Origin: Paracyclopina nana
Lineage: Eukaryota; Arthropoda; Copepoda; Cyclopoida; Cyclopettidae
Assembly (NCBI GenBank): GCA_019096065.1
Contig: JAGUCH010000007.1
Coordinates: 2,502,501-2,566,500 of the forward strand
Direction: 5' to 3'
Length of the DNA stretch: 64,000 bases
Both the position numbers and the translations under genes were made by a program. The first letter of the stretch is position 1, and the number at the start of each line of letters is the position of its first letter. Positions 10,401 through 23,739 of this stretch are shown in pieces. Under the pieces are notes generated by a model that did not search any database, was not told the origin of the DNA, and saw only the letters and a list, made by a program, of their open reading frames with translations.

Positions 10401-12797
10401 CTAATGCTTGGGTTCATCCAAGAAAGGGCAGTGATACCGCTGGCAGTGACCAGCCAAAATTCTGCTCAATTGACCTGCGTATTTCATCCTCGTCTTCAGT
10501 GATGAGTCCACAAACTTGTTTGAAAGAAGTTGGTATAAAATTCTACAAAAAAAGCCAGACTTAAAATAAATAGTTATATATGTAGTTAATAATTACATGG
10601 AAATGACCTCTCGTTCTTCTTTGGAGGCTGACACGGTATTCTCAGGTGCGGCATAAATACAAACGAGCCTCTCAATGCACTGCAAAGGAATCATGGCTAC
10701 AATCGCCATCGTATATCTACATTGCCTCTTTACCTGATTGCTTTTTGATGTCATTCCGCTGCAGTCGAGGTAATTTGCGACCAAATTCTCCGTTTGTTCG
10801 TTAAAGTTGGTCGTCTTGAAGAGAAAGCTTTCCAGCACCTCCAATTCTGACAGCCTTTTGTCCCCATCCAAGCCTCTCCGTTTTCTTCGTCCTCCGTTGA
10901 TGACGGCAAGTTGCACTAGCACGGGGTTGATGCTAACTGCGGCGGCAGCTCCCAATAGAGCCAAACCCGCCAAAGGCGCTATCAGAGCGGCCAACGGGTT
11001 AATACCACCGCCGCCACTGCCGCCATAGCCTGCAAAAGAAGAGCAAAAGCAATAGGAACAGTCTATGAAGCCTTATTCCACCGGAACCATACGTTTTCAG
11101 GAACATTTGTCCCCCTGAAAAGTTTCAGCAAATTTTGCTATTTTTCATTTTTTTGCTGCTGCTTTTTGCCTAATGAAAAATCGTTACGTCGGGTGCGTAA
11201 AGAAAAGCAATTTTATGCGCACATTTGGTGACGCAAGAATGAAAAGCCTACCAAAGCTTCAGTTCGAATTTGGGACCCAATCAATGATTGTTTTCTTAAT
11301 AAGGTTTCCACGGAACACTTTGAATTTTGATTTATTAGGATCGGTTTACCTAAATTACAGCCTAATTTTAAGCAAAATTACGATGATAATTGCCAATTTC
11401 AGGTGGGAAGATACAACCTTTTCTCTTTTTTTCTTTGAAATCAAAAATTACGTCATAATTTCGGCCGTAATTTGTGGGTGAACCGGGCCTAATTTTGTTT
11501 AGCTCAATTTTTCATTTACTGAGTGAAGAATTGTAAGTGTTCATCTACGTCATTTTTCCTTATCATGAGGAAACTTATGATTTGAAGACCCCGTGATTTT
11601 CGTATTTAGGAACATTATTTCACATTAATAGGGTGTTCATCTATGCCTCGTTTCCTTAAAATCTAACGACAGCACAGTGGATCAAAAAGCCGATTTTACG
11701 CGCACGAGAAATTACGTCAAATCGCAGATTTCCGATTTTAGCACCCATTTTCAGTTTCTAATTTGTATGACTTCTAGGCTATCTAAAGAGCACAAATTAA
11801 TGTTAATTGAGAGATAAAGATTCAAATTTGGTGAAGGAAGCATAATTTTTGGGCAAAAGTTGATTTTGGCGAATTCAGTAGAACAGCAACTTTGCACAAT
11901 TTGAGAAAAAATTTAATCGCCCATAACTTTTGATTCCAAACGACTCCAATTGAGTGACAAAGTCAGGGAAGTCACACTAATAGCATAAATTGATAATCCA
12001 CCAGAATTGGCTGCTCTTACTTGCTCTCCCGGGTGCCAGGATGCAATATTTTTAGCTTACAGCCAATAAGAAAAGGTGCTACGTTGATTTCGCGACTTTT
12101 TTCCGTGCGCGTGAAATCGGCAAATAAACCCAAGCCTAAGTTTTCTTACTTCTGAATAATCAAAACACTTCTAGTTCATATGACCAAAAGAGGTCGGAAA
12201 AGTGGTCTAATTGGAGCTATGAAAAGTGAGTAAAAATGATCAGTTCTGAAATAGGAGGCTTAAGTAAAACGCAATTTAACGGAAGGAAAAAATTTCCTTG
12301 GTAGGTGAACAGAGCATAAAAGTTATTCGCCAAAGGAAACAGGCGTTCAAGATACGGATTGTCATTTCCTTAATAGATGAACACCACATTAGTATAGAAT
12401 GTGTCAAGAAATTGGAGCCGTTAGCTTGGCAACATTACTCTCATTTTGTCACTAGATATCGACAAAATGTTTATGATTTGGATGTCTGATTTTTAAAAAT
12501 TAGGAATTGATCATAAGTGTTTATTGTTAAGATGATTGAAAAAATCAAGCCCAGGTCCCATCAAGCGGAAGAAAATGGCCATTTTAGTCTGAGTAAGTTT
12601 TCGATTACAATTTCCAGTCGCTATGAATTGTAGTGGTTATATGAGCGCTGCAAATGCAAATATCTTTGAGAACTCATCTGAAAAAGTAGCTTACTGGAAT
12701 CCCGATCAGGCTCATCATCGTCGTAGTAGTAGTCATCGTCTGCCCTGCATTGCAACATGGTTGCAAACAGAAAAATCAGCGATATAAGAATCTTCAT
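10401..12797 (-). CDS. Secreted protein, paralogue A of an arthropod-like Cys family
   Basis: Function unknown. Exons 12797-12695, 11029-10734, 10679-10597 and 10542-10401 give 207 residues. A signal peptide (MKILISLIFLFATMLQCRA) is followed by an acidic-Tyr patch (DDDYYYDDDE), a Gly run, then a hydrophobic Ala-rich segment INPLAALIAPLAGLALLGAA, NPVLVQLAV and a dibasic cluster GGRRKRR that looks like a furin-type site. The C-terminal region carries the conserved pattern YLDCSG..CIERLVC..VISI and ends with paired Cys. The same order, exon phases and residues occur in the next gene at 12951-14962, so the pair is a tandem duplication. Intron 1 (1.66 kb) is swollen by transposon remnants. The stop codon lies 33 bp beyond that of the convergent protease homologue. 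Confidence 0.78.
11630..12384. mobile_element. MITE-like element with GGTGTTCATCTA ends, in intron 1 of paralogue A
   Basis: The left end reads GGTGTTCATCTATGCC and the right end ATAGATGAACACC near 12370-12384, its inverted complement. The segment at about 12130-12275 is also present inverted at about 62195-62335, followed there by the matching end (GAGGCATAGATGAACACC). This shows a dispersed family. Its interior is interrupted by a second repeat at 11673-12120. Confidence 0.6.
11673..12120. mobile_element. CACAGTGG-type inverted-repeat element, copy 1
   Basis: It starts CACAGTGGATCAAAAAGCC and its left region (CCGATTTTACGCGCACG) returns inverted at the right end (CGTGCGCGTGAAATCGG, ending at 12120). 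Copies with similar starts occur at 19938-20387 and 22151-22472. There are no open frames; it looks like a non-autonomous DNA element nested in the element at 11630-12384. Confidence 0.6.
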
Positions 12798-12950
12798 GCT
12801 GAAACAGAAACCAAAATTGCTTTAGCCATCAGAAATAACTGTCTATGTCTAAAAAATATTATTCACTGGCCATGACCATGGGTGTAAGTGAATGGCAATG
12901 CTACAAGAATCGTACTGAATTTATTTGGCACAGTTTTTACATATTGCTAA

Positions 12951-14962
12951 TTAATCTATTTTCTGTGATGGAGCGTCCAGATCTGAGCAAGCAAAAATCT
13001 GCTTGCATTCGCCGAGCTCATCTCTCCCCGTTTTGGCTGCCGCTCGTAACCTCGTCTTGTAGGCGTCATTGACGAACTCGTTGGCCATGATGTTGTAGAG
13101 AATTCTGAAGGAAGAGGAACAGACCATCAGTGCTGCAATAATAGTGCTAACGTGCGCTTACATCGAGATGACGTCCTTCTCCTCCTCCCGAATGGAAGAC
13201 TTCGGATTGGAGTAATCGCACACCACGCGATCCAAGCAATTGTTGCTCGGCTCGGTATAGCCGGAACAGCTCAGGTACATGGAGAGAATTTGCTGCTGAT
13301 ACCTGCTGTTGTCGGGAATGGATCCGAGAAACCGTTCCAGGACCTAGAGCGCATGAAAAAGTGAAATTGCCATTTCGGAAGCCGCACCAACTAAATTAAG
13401 CGACGTGCCTGCATCTCGTGCATCTTTTCGTCCATTTCATGCCCGTCTTCTTCGGACCTCTTCTTTCGCCTGCCGGTGAAGGCCACTTGAACGAGGACGG
13501 GATTGATGGCAACGGCAGCTGCGGCCGCCAGCAGGGAAATGGCGGCCAACGGGGCCACGAGCAGTGCCAGCGGGTTGATCGAGCTTCCGCCTCCCCCTAA
13601 ATGCAGACGGGATCGAGTTTACTTGCATATTTATTGAAACAAAGCGAGCACATGCCTCCGTAGCCCTGCCTCCGCTTGGGCCGCTTGCTCGGCACGTAAT
13701 CATCGTAGTACTCGTACTCGTCGTAATACTCGATTTCCACGTAGCTGTTCTTCTTGGGCCTCGACGGGCTGGCTTCCAGACTGGTTTGAACGCCGACGGA
13801 AGCGGCAGGAGGTGCTGCTGCGCCACCGGAGAACCGGTCGTACTTATGGCTGTTCTTGAGGGGTTGCAGGCGGTGGTTTTTCAGCCTTCGCTTGATGCTT
13901 ACCACGTCCGAGGCCGGCCTAATGTCCGACATTTTGGGGGGCACCCCCGACACCCTATCCTTGCCGGAAGATGCGTGTTTCGAGGTGCTGCGGGCGAAGG
14001 TGGCTTTGTTACGCGCGCCTGGGTAAGGGCAGTTGTACGTCATGGGCTTACCTTTGCTGTTGGCTGGCGGGCGACTTCTTCCTCGGAGCTACGGGTGGCA
14101 CTTTCGGCAACGGGCTAAAGCCGGCCCTTTTGGGCGCTTGCTTTGCGAGACCCGCGGTTGGCTTGCGCGAGGGCTTGGGGCTTTCGTAGTAGTCATCGTA
14201 GTAATAGTCGTCGTAGTAGTAGTCGTCGTAGTCGACGGGCTGTCTCCTGAACTTGTCCCCCTTGGGCGTGAGAATGATGGGCACTGTGTCCGATCTGCTG
14301 ACCGGGTGGTCGTTTTTGTGGTTGCTCAGGAGACTTTCCGCTTTGGCCATCATGGTGATGGGTTGCGCTTGCGGCAGCGGCTCCGCCAAGCTTTCGTTGC
14401 CACCTTTCGCCGATTTCAGGCTCAGGTGGTCGGTGCGCACCTCTTGGGCCAGAGGGAAGTGGGGGAACTTGTCCTGCAGCCTTTTCCTCGCAATCTTGTG
14501 AGGCTGCTTAGGCTGGCTCACTTTCTCCTCCGTCACCTTCGCTTCCACCGCCATCTGATCTTCATGCTGCTCTGCATGATCGATGACCAATTTGTCGAAT
14601 TTCCGCGCCATCAACTCCGCTAATGATGCTACACACGCTCAGGTATTGCTTGAAAATGCCCTAGATATTCTAGGGCATTTTCTCGATCTCTGTCCGAGAA
14701 GGAACGGCTAATTATCGTTGTGCCAAAGACGAAGAAGAAATAAATATGGCCAACGCGCTGATTTCTCTCTGCGGAAATTCGACAAATGCTGCCAACCTAG
14801 TTGTCCGATTCTTCTCCGAAAAGTGTCCAATGGTTTCTCGTATGCGTAGGGCTGGTCGCAGTGGGCCAGTTGCGGGACATTGATGATGGCCAGCAGAATG
14901 GTAATGATCCGCACCGGTGTCATCTTCGAGGAGGACTTCTTTTGACTCCTGAGAATTTTCAT
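12951..14962 (-). CDS. Secreted protein, paralogue B, with long Tyr/Asp-rich insert
   Basis: Function unknown; a longer paralogue of the neighbouring gene. Six exons (14962-14797, 14619-14052, 13987-13656, 13596-13409, 13343-13162, 13104-12951) give 529 residues. The signal region is TPVRIITILLAIINVPQLAHC; ATG at 14923 is an alternative start. A long basic, disordered region follows, with Tyr/Asp clusters (VDYDDYYYDDYYYDDYYE and EIEYYDEYEYYDDY). The family module then begins with Gly/Ser and INPLALLVAPLAAISLLAAA, NPVLVQVAF, RRKKR, and the Cys pattern YLSCSG..CLDRVVC..DVISI. Two introns appear to use GC donors (GGAG|GCATGT and CAG|GCACGT); these are the only choices that keep the frame and match paralogue A. 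Intron 1 contains a small palindrome. Confidence 0.76.
14652..14682. repeat. Short palindrome in intron 1 of paralogue B
   Basis: Two perfect 14-base arms (GAAAATGCCCTAGA and its complement) flank the trinucleotide TAT. It lies inside the 177-nt first intron. Either a hairpin in the pre-mRNA or a short protein-binding palindrome; no function can be read from the sequence. Confidence 0.75.
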
Positions 14963-16086
14963 TTTTCCAATCCTCGTGGATGTTCGCGGTCTGCGCGCGC
15001 GCTCCATCACTTTCTCGCGAGTAGCGACAATTAACAACCGACGTTGTTGCGGCCATCGCACATCACGTACAATTGAAGCTCGCGCTTACGCAACTCAGGC
15101 AAAAAATGGAATCGGGCAGGGATTTGAAAGCAATGAAAGATCACATTTTACGCTGCATTCACGTAACGGAGAGAACCACGAAGAAAAAAACAAGTGAAAC
15201 CTCATGTGGCTGACGACCATAAATTGAGCGGTGCAGCAGTTATATTTAAGTAACGAAGGAACTTTCCCCGTACGGAAGGAGCCGCAGGTACGTACTGCTA
15301 TAACAGCAACACACGGACCATCATCGACGATTATTTTCCAACCACCTTGCATCTCTCGAAACTGGGACAAAGATGTGAAGCGACGGCTTCAATCTTGATA
15401 GCCTGGGAAATTCCGCAATAGGCAAAGTAGGCTATTTTTTCGTCGTTGCGAAACGCAAGTTTTACGCTTCTGCTAACTGTGTTATTTGACCACAGTAGCG
15501 GTTATTCCTCAAGGAATGGCCAAATTATGCAAGCCAACTTTCATCTTCCCAACATTATACTTACTTACAAATTATTGCCTGTACTTTCTACTGCATTGCA
15601 AGAAAGATAACATACAGAAATGTGCCTGATGTCCCCCCAAAAAGGAACGGGCGAAATGGCCATGTGGCAAAATTTGCTCTAGAAAGCGAACGCCTCTTTG
15701 GGCTAATTCAACAATGCATGTGGACCATGAAGGACTAACACTAGGAGATGCCCTCGAGCCAAGAAGTAAGTGGTATCTCTTACCTTGTGGGAAAGAAGCT
15801 AGCAATATGGGTCCAATCTTGGGTCCTTGTGGTGCGTGTGCAAGAGCTCGGTCGAGAAATAAATGAGCTGCTGGCTTCGCGTTGCCGCTTCGGCAACAAC
15901 GATTCTTGCTCAAGGCATAAAATGTACCGTTCCTTAGCAAACCTGGAGGAAGATTAGCAGGATTGCGACTGTAGCATGGCTGGGTTGTGGTCTATTTGCT
16001 ACTAAAATTGGATCGGCCTTTTTTCTCTTTTGAAAAAGTTGGCATAGAAATAAGAAATATATTTAAACTTTCAGATGGAGGACAGT
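14963..16086. other. Intergenic stretch between paralogue B and IST1
   Basis: No supported gene. It should contain the promoter of paralogue B (minus strand) at its left end and the 3' untranslated region of IST1 at its right end. Open frames here are short, lack splice support and show no recognisable sequence. Confidence 0.5.
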
Positions 16087-17263
16087 TTACTTTTTCTTCT
16101 TCAAAGCCTCAAACCTTCGCGTGAGGTCGTCGAAATCGATGTCATCGTCATCTTTCTTCTCGTCGTCATCACCATCCGGAGTTGGACCATGAGTGGGAGT
16201 ATCGTTTGGGACTGTTGGAAGTTCCGGCAAATCCAAATTCGGCTCTGACGGAGGTAAGCTTTTGGATGACGGGTCCTCATTCCGCTTCTCCTGATTTTGG
16301 CTCGAGGCAGGCGCAGAAGCCGCTGGATCAGAGTTGGCTGCACCAGGAGGAAAATAAGGCGGAGGGCCTTCTTCGTTCAATCTCAGTAGGTCCTTTTCAC
16401 TATAGTTGGGCCCAGGATTGGTCTGGAAATGCACGCCATTCGGAGGAGGGTAAGCCATGGCTCCTCCAGGATAAGGCAACCCACCTTGAGGAGGCGGGTA
16501 ACAAGGTTGCTGAGGATAAGAAGGAACATGGGGGGGATACTGGAATCCTACCGCACCAACCTCCAGATCATTCTTGTTCGGCGCTGGTGGAGCTGGTCCT
16601 GGTCCAATATCAACCAGTGCATCAACAGCATACGCCTCATCTTCACCCATGATCTGAGGGTCTGGCTCGTATTCAACGTTGTAGTACTTGGCGATTTCCA
16701 CCAAGTACTTCTCCACAGTTATTTTCGGCGGAGCTTGAACGCTCATCTTATGCATCAGCTTCTCTGACACGGTACCGACTGCATTTTCTCGGCATGCTAA
16801 TCCATAGGGCTTGCCATACTTAGCCACCAACTGATCTGAGACCACTTTGAGCTCCGCTACGTCGGCTGTCAGCCTCGGAGCGACCCAGATCAGGCTGGAG
16901 ATGGCCTCGGCGAGACCATCGTCAAGGTTTTTCATTTGCTGAATCAAACCGAAGCGGGCCAGAAGCAAGTCGCAGTACATTTCCACAATTTCCATGGCTT
17001 CCACCAAGTAATCCTCGCGGATGATGTGCTCCACTCGAATTTTAGCCCGTTCTGGCTTGCCACCTGCAATGTAATCGGCGATCTCTTTACGGCTCTTAAG
17101 CGCCATTTCGGTCTTCTTCTTTTCGAGTAGCTTCAGCCTGAAACAATTGCAAACTTGAAGTTGCGAGATGAGAATGGCCAAAATTCATATGACAAACACA
17201 CCTGTTAATGCAGAGTTTAAGGCTCGTCTTGAGCTTGCTCAAATTTGCTCCGGAGGAGAACAT
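16087..17263 (-). CDS. IST1: IST1, ESCRT-III associated factor
   Basis: IST1 binds CHMP1 and the MIT domains of VPS4 and spastin and regulates ESCRT-III in endosomal sorting and abscission. Exons 17263-17202 and 17137-16087, joined over a 64-nt intron, give 370 residues. The N-terminal Ist1 domain is clear: INRLKLLEKKKTE, RKEIADYIAGGK, IRVEHIIREDYLVEAMEI, YCDLLLARFGLI, and the helix KYLVEIAKYYNV. The middle is Pro/Tyr/Gly rich. The C-terminus is acidic and ends in a LTRRFEALKKKK helix, which corresponds to the MIT-interacting motif of the family. The start MFSSGANLSKLK aligns with the usual N-terminus. Confidence 0.94.
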
Positions 17264-19425
<2,162 letters not shown>

Positions 19426-19937
19426 AAAAAATCAACCCGACTTTGACATCAACTGACGCTTTTCGATTACTCTCGTCGAGCATCTACAACATCGTCTAAG
19501 AATTATCTTATTTCACCAACTTTAAACCACTTTCGAAAAACAATACAGGAAGACCACCACATTCTACCCGCTTGGTTGCTTTTTTTCTTCTTCAGAAGGG
19601 TAACTCCAAATTTGATCGCAAGAAAGTTCCTCCTTTTACTATTGATTGGAGCAAACACATGATTGTTGTAAGCTATTATTATTATTATTATCTATGTGAG
19701 GAGAAATCTGATGTTCATGCTACTATTGTAAGTGTGATGTACTATGAATGAGTGTCGACGAAGATAATTCTTGATTTTAAGTTTACTGAATGGTACATTT
19801 CCAAGTCGAATGCATTTTTTAGAGCAAAAAAGGAAAGAGCAAAACATGGAAAATAAAAATAATTCACCTGTAAAAAACCTTCCTCCAGCAAGGCTTGGCT
19901 CTTCGACTAATACCGCTACAATTTCGAAACTTGTATC

Positions 19938-20387
19938 GAGTTGGCTCAAAAGCCGTTTTCATGCGCATGAGAAGTTCTGTCTAATCACCAAATACTCCTT
20001 TTACTACCCATATTCGGCTTCTTTTTTGGAGAGCTTTTTAGCAATGAAAATAGCTCTAATTTGTGAGTATTAACAGAAAAAGGTTGAAATTCATCTTCAA
20101 ATTGAAAATTTGTCTGAAACAGTTTCCATGAGGGAAAACAGTAGAACAGCCAATTTTGCCTACTATCAGGATTCTATAACTTTTGTTTGACATTGAATGA
20201 CATTTAGTTATTATGGCTATGATGGTAATCAGACCCCGTTTGATAATTATTTATCAAAATTGGCTGCGGAATTGGGAGTTCTGAAAGTCACTTTTTAGCT
20301 TACAGCCCTATGAAAATTGGCTGACCGTTGGACGATTTCGCGAGTTTTTTCCCCGTGCGTGTCTAGAAGGGATTTTGAACCACTGTG
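19938..20387. mobile_element. CACAGTGG-type inverted-repeat element, copy 2
   Basis: The left end (GGCTCAAAAGCCGTTTTCATGCGCATGAG) and right end (CGTGCGTGT...TTTTGAACCACTGTG) are imperfect inverted complements and match the copy at 11673. No coding potential. Confidence 0.55.
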
Positions 20388-20775
20388 CCACTTTATAATT
20401 GGACATGTTTAGTATGCTTATAAGCGTAGCATAGTTTAACTCAATGCTTTAAGAGAGAGAGGACATCGAATCAAACCGAGATGTACATATGCGCTCAAAA
20501 TTCTACGAATATCTGTTACCGATATGATTTTAATGTTCTCTACTAGTAACCTCAAATCCCAGGTAGGCAGGGATTATTTTTTCCCGGGAAAAAAAGTGTC
20601 ACCCGGCCAATTCGCTATTAAACTAAAAAGTATGTAATATTTTTTTGCTTACGGCCGTCAACCAATAAGAAAAGGTGCAAAATCAAGCCAAATTGTCAAA
20701 CATTTCCTCCAAAATTTGCCAAGATCACCAGTTTTCTTTGCGTCTGCGAGCTGCATTGCTGAATGCCTGAACATT

Positions 20776-20857
20776 AGTGATGGAACGAGTTGGAACTCGA
20801 CTCGGACTACATAAGCATTTAACTCAAACTCAATTTTGAAAATTCGTTCCATCACTA
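20776..20857. mobile_element. 82-bp MITE with 9-bp target duplication
   Basis: The ends AGTGATGGAACGA and its complement TCGTTCCATCACT are perfect inverted repeats, and the 9-mer CTGAACATT occurs directly on both sides (20767-20775 and 20858-20866). A related, larger copy starts near 22474. Confidence 0.8.
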
Positions 20858-20939
20858 CTGAACATTGCTCGTTTTTCTTTCTGACGTCACACTGGCTTGC
20901 GTAGTAGTGCGTCGAATTTTTAGGTCGCGATGATCTTGG

Positions 20940-21700
20940 AATTTCAAGCTACCAAGGATTTGCGTTTATTGGTAGAGAAAAATGAATCCCTACCCCCCTC
21001 AGCAAAAGTAAGGCCCCGCGAAAAATCCCTGAGAGGTCGGGAAAGATTTGAGAACCGAGCAACTATTTTTCATCCGAGCGCAGCGAGGAAATGAAAAATG
21101 TGCCAATTTTTGGATTTGAGTTCATGGCCAACGTCAAATTCATCAATGCCGATCTCAAAAAATTCCGTATTTTTTGAAAAAATGGCAAAATTAAGCTATT
21201 TTCCCGTATTTTTTGGCACTTTCGAAAACGACCACTTTTGCGACCACCGACCACCAAAAATTTTTCCGACTAAATTAACTCAAAAACGACCACATTGGTC
21301 GTTTCCGACCACCGTTGGCAACACTGGCACTGAATGTGAATTTTGATGAGTCAGTGGCCACAGAGACTTATATAATATATATAATATAATACTTCTATGT
21401 AAGTCTCTGAGTGGCCACAGACCTGCCAATCGAGCGCGAGTTGACTAAGGTCACTTTAAAATGGCTCGAAATAATAGGTCGAGCTTGTCTTGGAATTTCA
21501 ACCTACCTGGGATTTTCGGTAATGTAAGAGAAAAATGAATCCCTACCACCCTCAGCAAAAGTTAGACCCCACGAAAAATCCCTGATCGGCCGGGAACAAT
21601 TTGAAAACCTTGCACATTTTTCATATCCTCGCTGCCATCGGATGAAAAATAGTTGCTCGGTTCTCAAATTTTTCCCGACCTCTCAGGGATTTTTCTTGGG
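20940..21700. repeat. Inverted and direct repeat complex
   Basis: The block CCCTGAGAGGTCGGGAAAGA...ACTATTTTTCATCCGA (21028-21078) returns inverted at about 21640-21695. A second block (GAGAAAAATGAATCCCTACC) is directly repeated at 20975 and 21529. It looks like two overlapping copies of one element in head-to-tail and head-to-head arrangement; no coding sequence. Confidence 0.6.
21350..21420. repeat. Inverted repeat with TA-rich loop
   Basis: GTGGCCACAGAGACTTA at the left faces TAAGTCTCTGAGTGGCCAC at the right across about 35 bp of TA-rich sequence; arms differ by one small insertion. It is embedded in the repeat complex at 20940-21700. Confidence 0.7.
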
Positions 21701-21959
21701 GTCTCACAAAAACTGTATACATATAAGGCCCAGTTCAAATCAACCTGAGAGGCTGAGACATTCACACAACTACCTCTGTACAATATACAGGAATTATACT
21801 CCAATAAATATTAATAGAGCATTTGCTCTAATTCCCCCTTTAAAAAACATGACTTAACATTTATTCCCATTTGCCTACATTGATAGGCTGATTTTAGCTA
21901 GGTCTCGGAACATTGACTGAGTAGAAATGCATGGCATTTTACAGTATAGCTATATTAAA

Positions 21960-22045
21960 GCTTGCTGGCCATGATACTCCACAGCAAGAATCGAACTCGG
22001 GGCAACCAAGCTCTACCACTGAGCTATCAGCTCAGCTAATAGTAA
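21960..22045 (-). repeat. tRNA-derived SINE-like fragment
   Basis: Read on the minus strand it has a Pol III A box (TAGCTCAGTGGTAGAGC) and a B box (GAGTTCGATTC). The gap between them is only about 11 bases, too short for an anticodon arm, so it cannot be an intact tRNA. Best read as the head of a tRNA-derived SINE or a tRNA pseudogene. Confidence 0.5.
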
Positions 22046-22150
22046 TAGGATTATACACCTCTAGGCTGTCAGATAACACTAAAAAATAATTCGTATCCTC
22101 AAGCCAAGAGCACTGAGATCTGATGAGAGTATCTCGTTCTTAACAACAGC

Positions 22151-22472
22151 TCATAGTGGGTCAAAAAGCCATTTTCACGCGCATGAGAAAATCCGCCAAA
22201 TCGCCCGAATTCTCATTTAACCATCAATTTACAACTTCTAATTGGGTTGACTTCTGGGCAATGAAAAGAGCCAAAAATGGTTTGAATTGACAGATACATA
22301 TTCAAATTTGACTTCAAAAGCAAACTTTGCTTGAAAAAGTGTTCAGCAAGAAAAATGGTAGAAAAGCCATTTTTGCCCCTTTTTGGGCATCCTTAACTTT
22401 TGATAGGAATCGAATTGAATTGTTCTTTTATGACTGAGAGGTCAATCAGACCCGATTTGAGGGCTTGGGTTG
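22151..22472. mobile_element. CACAGTGG-type element, truncated copy 3
   Basis: It starts AGTGGGTCAAAAAGCCATTTTCACGCGCATGAG, as in the copies at 11673 and 19938, and shares the interior motif AATCAGACCC with copy 2. It runs into another repeat (AGTGATGGAACGAG) near 22473, so its right end is missing. Confidence 0.5.
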
Positions 22473-22554
22473 AGAGTAGTGATGGAACGAGTTTGACTCG
22501 GTAACTCGAAAGGCTAACTCGACTCGGACTACATTAGCATTTATGTACTGTTCA

Positions 22555-22691
22555 TCTACCGTTCCTTAAGTAATGCATTATGACAAAACCATGCATAATG
22601 ACAACTCTACGCAGCTAGTTTATGTAGTGAGAACTCCTTTTCGCTAAGGAATTTTGCATTCCGATTCCTTAAGGAGTTTGTAGATGAACAG
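22555..22691. mobile_element. MITE with CTGTTCATCTAC ends
   Basis: Ends are CTGTTCATCTAC and GTAGATGAACAG, perfect inverted repeats, with AGCATT on both sides as a probable target duplication. It splits a copy of the AGTGATGGAACG repeat: the sequence before (ACTCGACTCGGACTAC.AGCATT) and after (TAACTCGAACTC) is contiguous in the copy at 20776-20857. The ends resemble those of the element at 11630. Confidence 0.68.
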
Positions 22692-22934
22692 AGCATTAAC
22701 TCGAACTCGCTCGAAAACTATTTCGGGAGAACTCGGAAAACTCGGAAGCAATTTTGTCGAACTCGAAAGTCAAACGAGCTAAAGTTAGAAAAGAAAAATT
22801 TGGCCAACTTTCAAAGTGAAACTGCTAAATATGCAAGAGGAAGTGATCAATTTGACTCAGAATTTAGCCAGTACATGAAAATGGAAGTTTTGCCAATGCA
22901 ATGCCCTTAAAAGTAATTGTTGCCTGGTCTTAAA

Positions 22935-23056
22935 TACTAGCGTCCCACTTGTCCCGGCGTCCCACTAGTCCCAGGTCCCAGCGTTTCACGGGTCCCAGTG
23001 TCTCACGGGTCCCAACGAACCACTGGTCCCGGCGTCCCACAGGTCCCGAGCGTGCC
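22935..23056. repeat. Short tandem array of GTCCC-containing units
   Basis: Degenerate repeats of about 17-20 bp built on CGTCCCACTTGTCCCGG. No inverted partner array was found nearby. It may be a relic of the array-ended fold-back elements seen further right. Confidence 0.55.
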
Positions 23057-23739
23057 TAGTCTATTCAGTTTTAGCTTACAGTCCTATCCCCTAAACTGGC
23101 GCATCACGTTTTACTTCTACTTAAGTCCCATCCCAGCGAAGTTTATAGAGGTACTCAAAAATCGCAGCGTGAAAAGTGGTTTGCTGGACTACGATGCAAG
23201 AGTAATTTAAGATGCGAAGTTTACTTGACCGCAATCCCGGAGCGTGAAAAAGTGTCATACATACTATACTAGTACAGCGGAGTAGTAGTGAATTTTGCCC
23301 CTGACTGCCCGAATCGCGAGTGACCACACAAGACTTGAACGTTTATCTCACTCTTTTTCGGCTGGAAATGCCCCTATTAGCTGAGGCTACGAGGCATGGA
23401 TGAGCTGCTCCTGAAGCAGTCAGAATACGTGGCTGATAGACCCCATGTGACTTGCCACCTAATCATCCTGATAGGATGATTCAGGTATTGAACAGTAAAT
23501 AGGTCATTTAGGCAGGAGCTTTTAGAAGGAAACCGAAAAAGGTTGATAAAAACACTGAGCATCTCAATGCTGACTGAGCTAGCTCATGGTAAGTAGATGG
23601 GACGCACATTTTCTGCGAGGCGTACATGACCGCTAGCCGCAGCGTAAAATGCGGTCTGCATCTGTATGGTTCGAAGTTTCCGTGACTGGAAATCACAGCG
23701 TGAAGGACGGTTACCCTGACCATGATACAGAAACTCGCG

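Noticed and set aside
15572..15960. Overlapping open frames of 69 and 122 codons right of paralogue B
   Set aside because: No start context, splice signals or recognisable residues; composition like surrounding intergenic DNA.
21960..22045. A functional tRNA gene on the minus strand
   Set aside because: A and B boxes are present, but the space between them cannot hold an anticodon arm.
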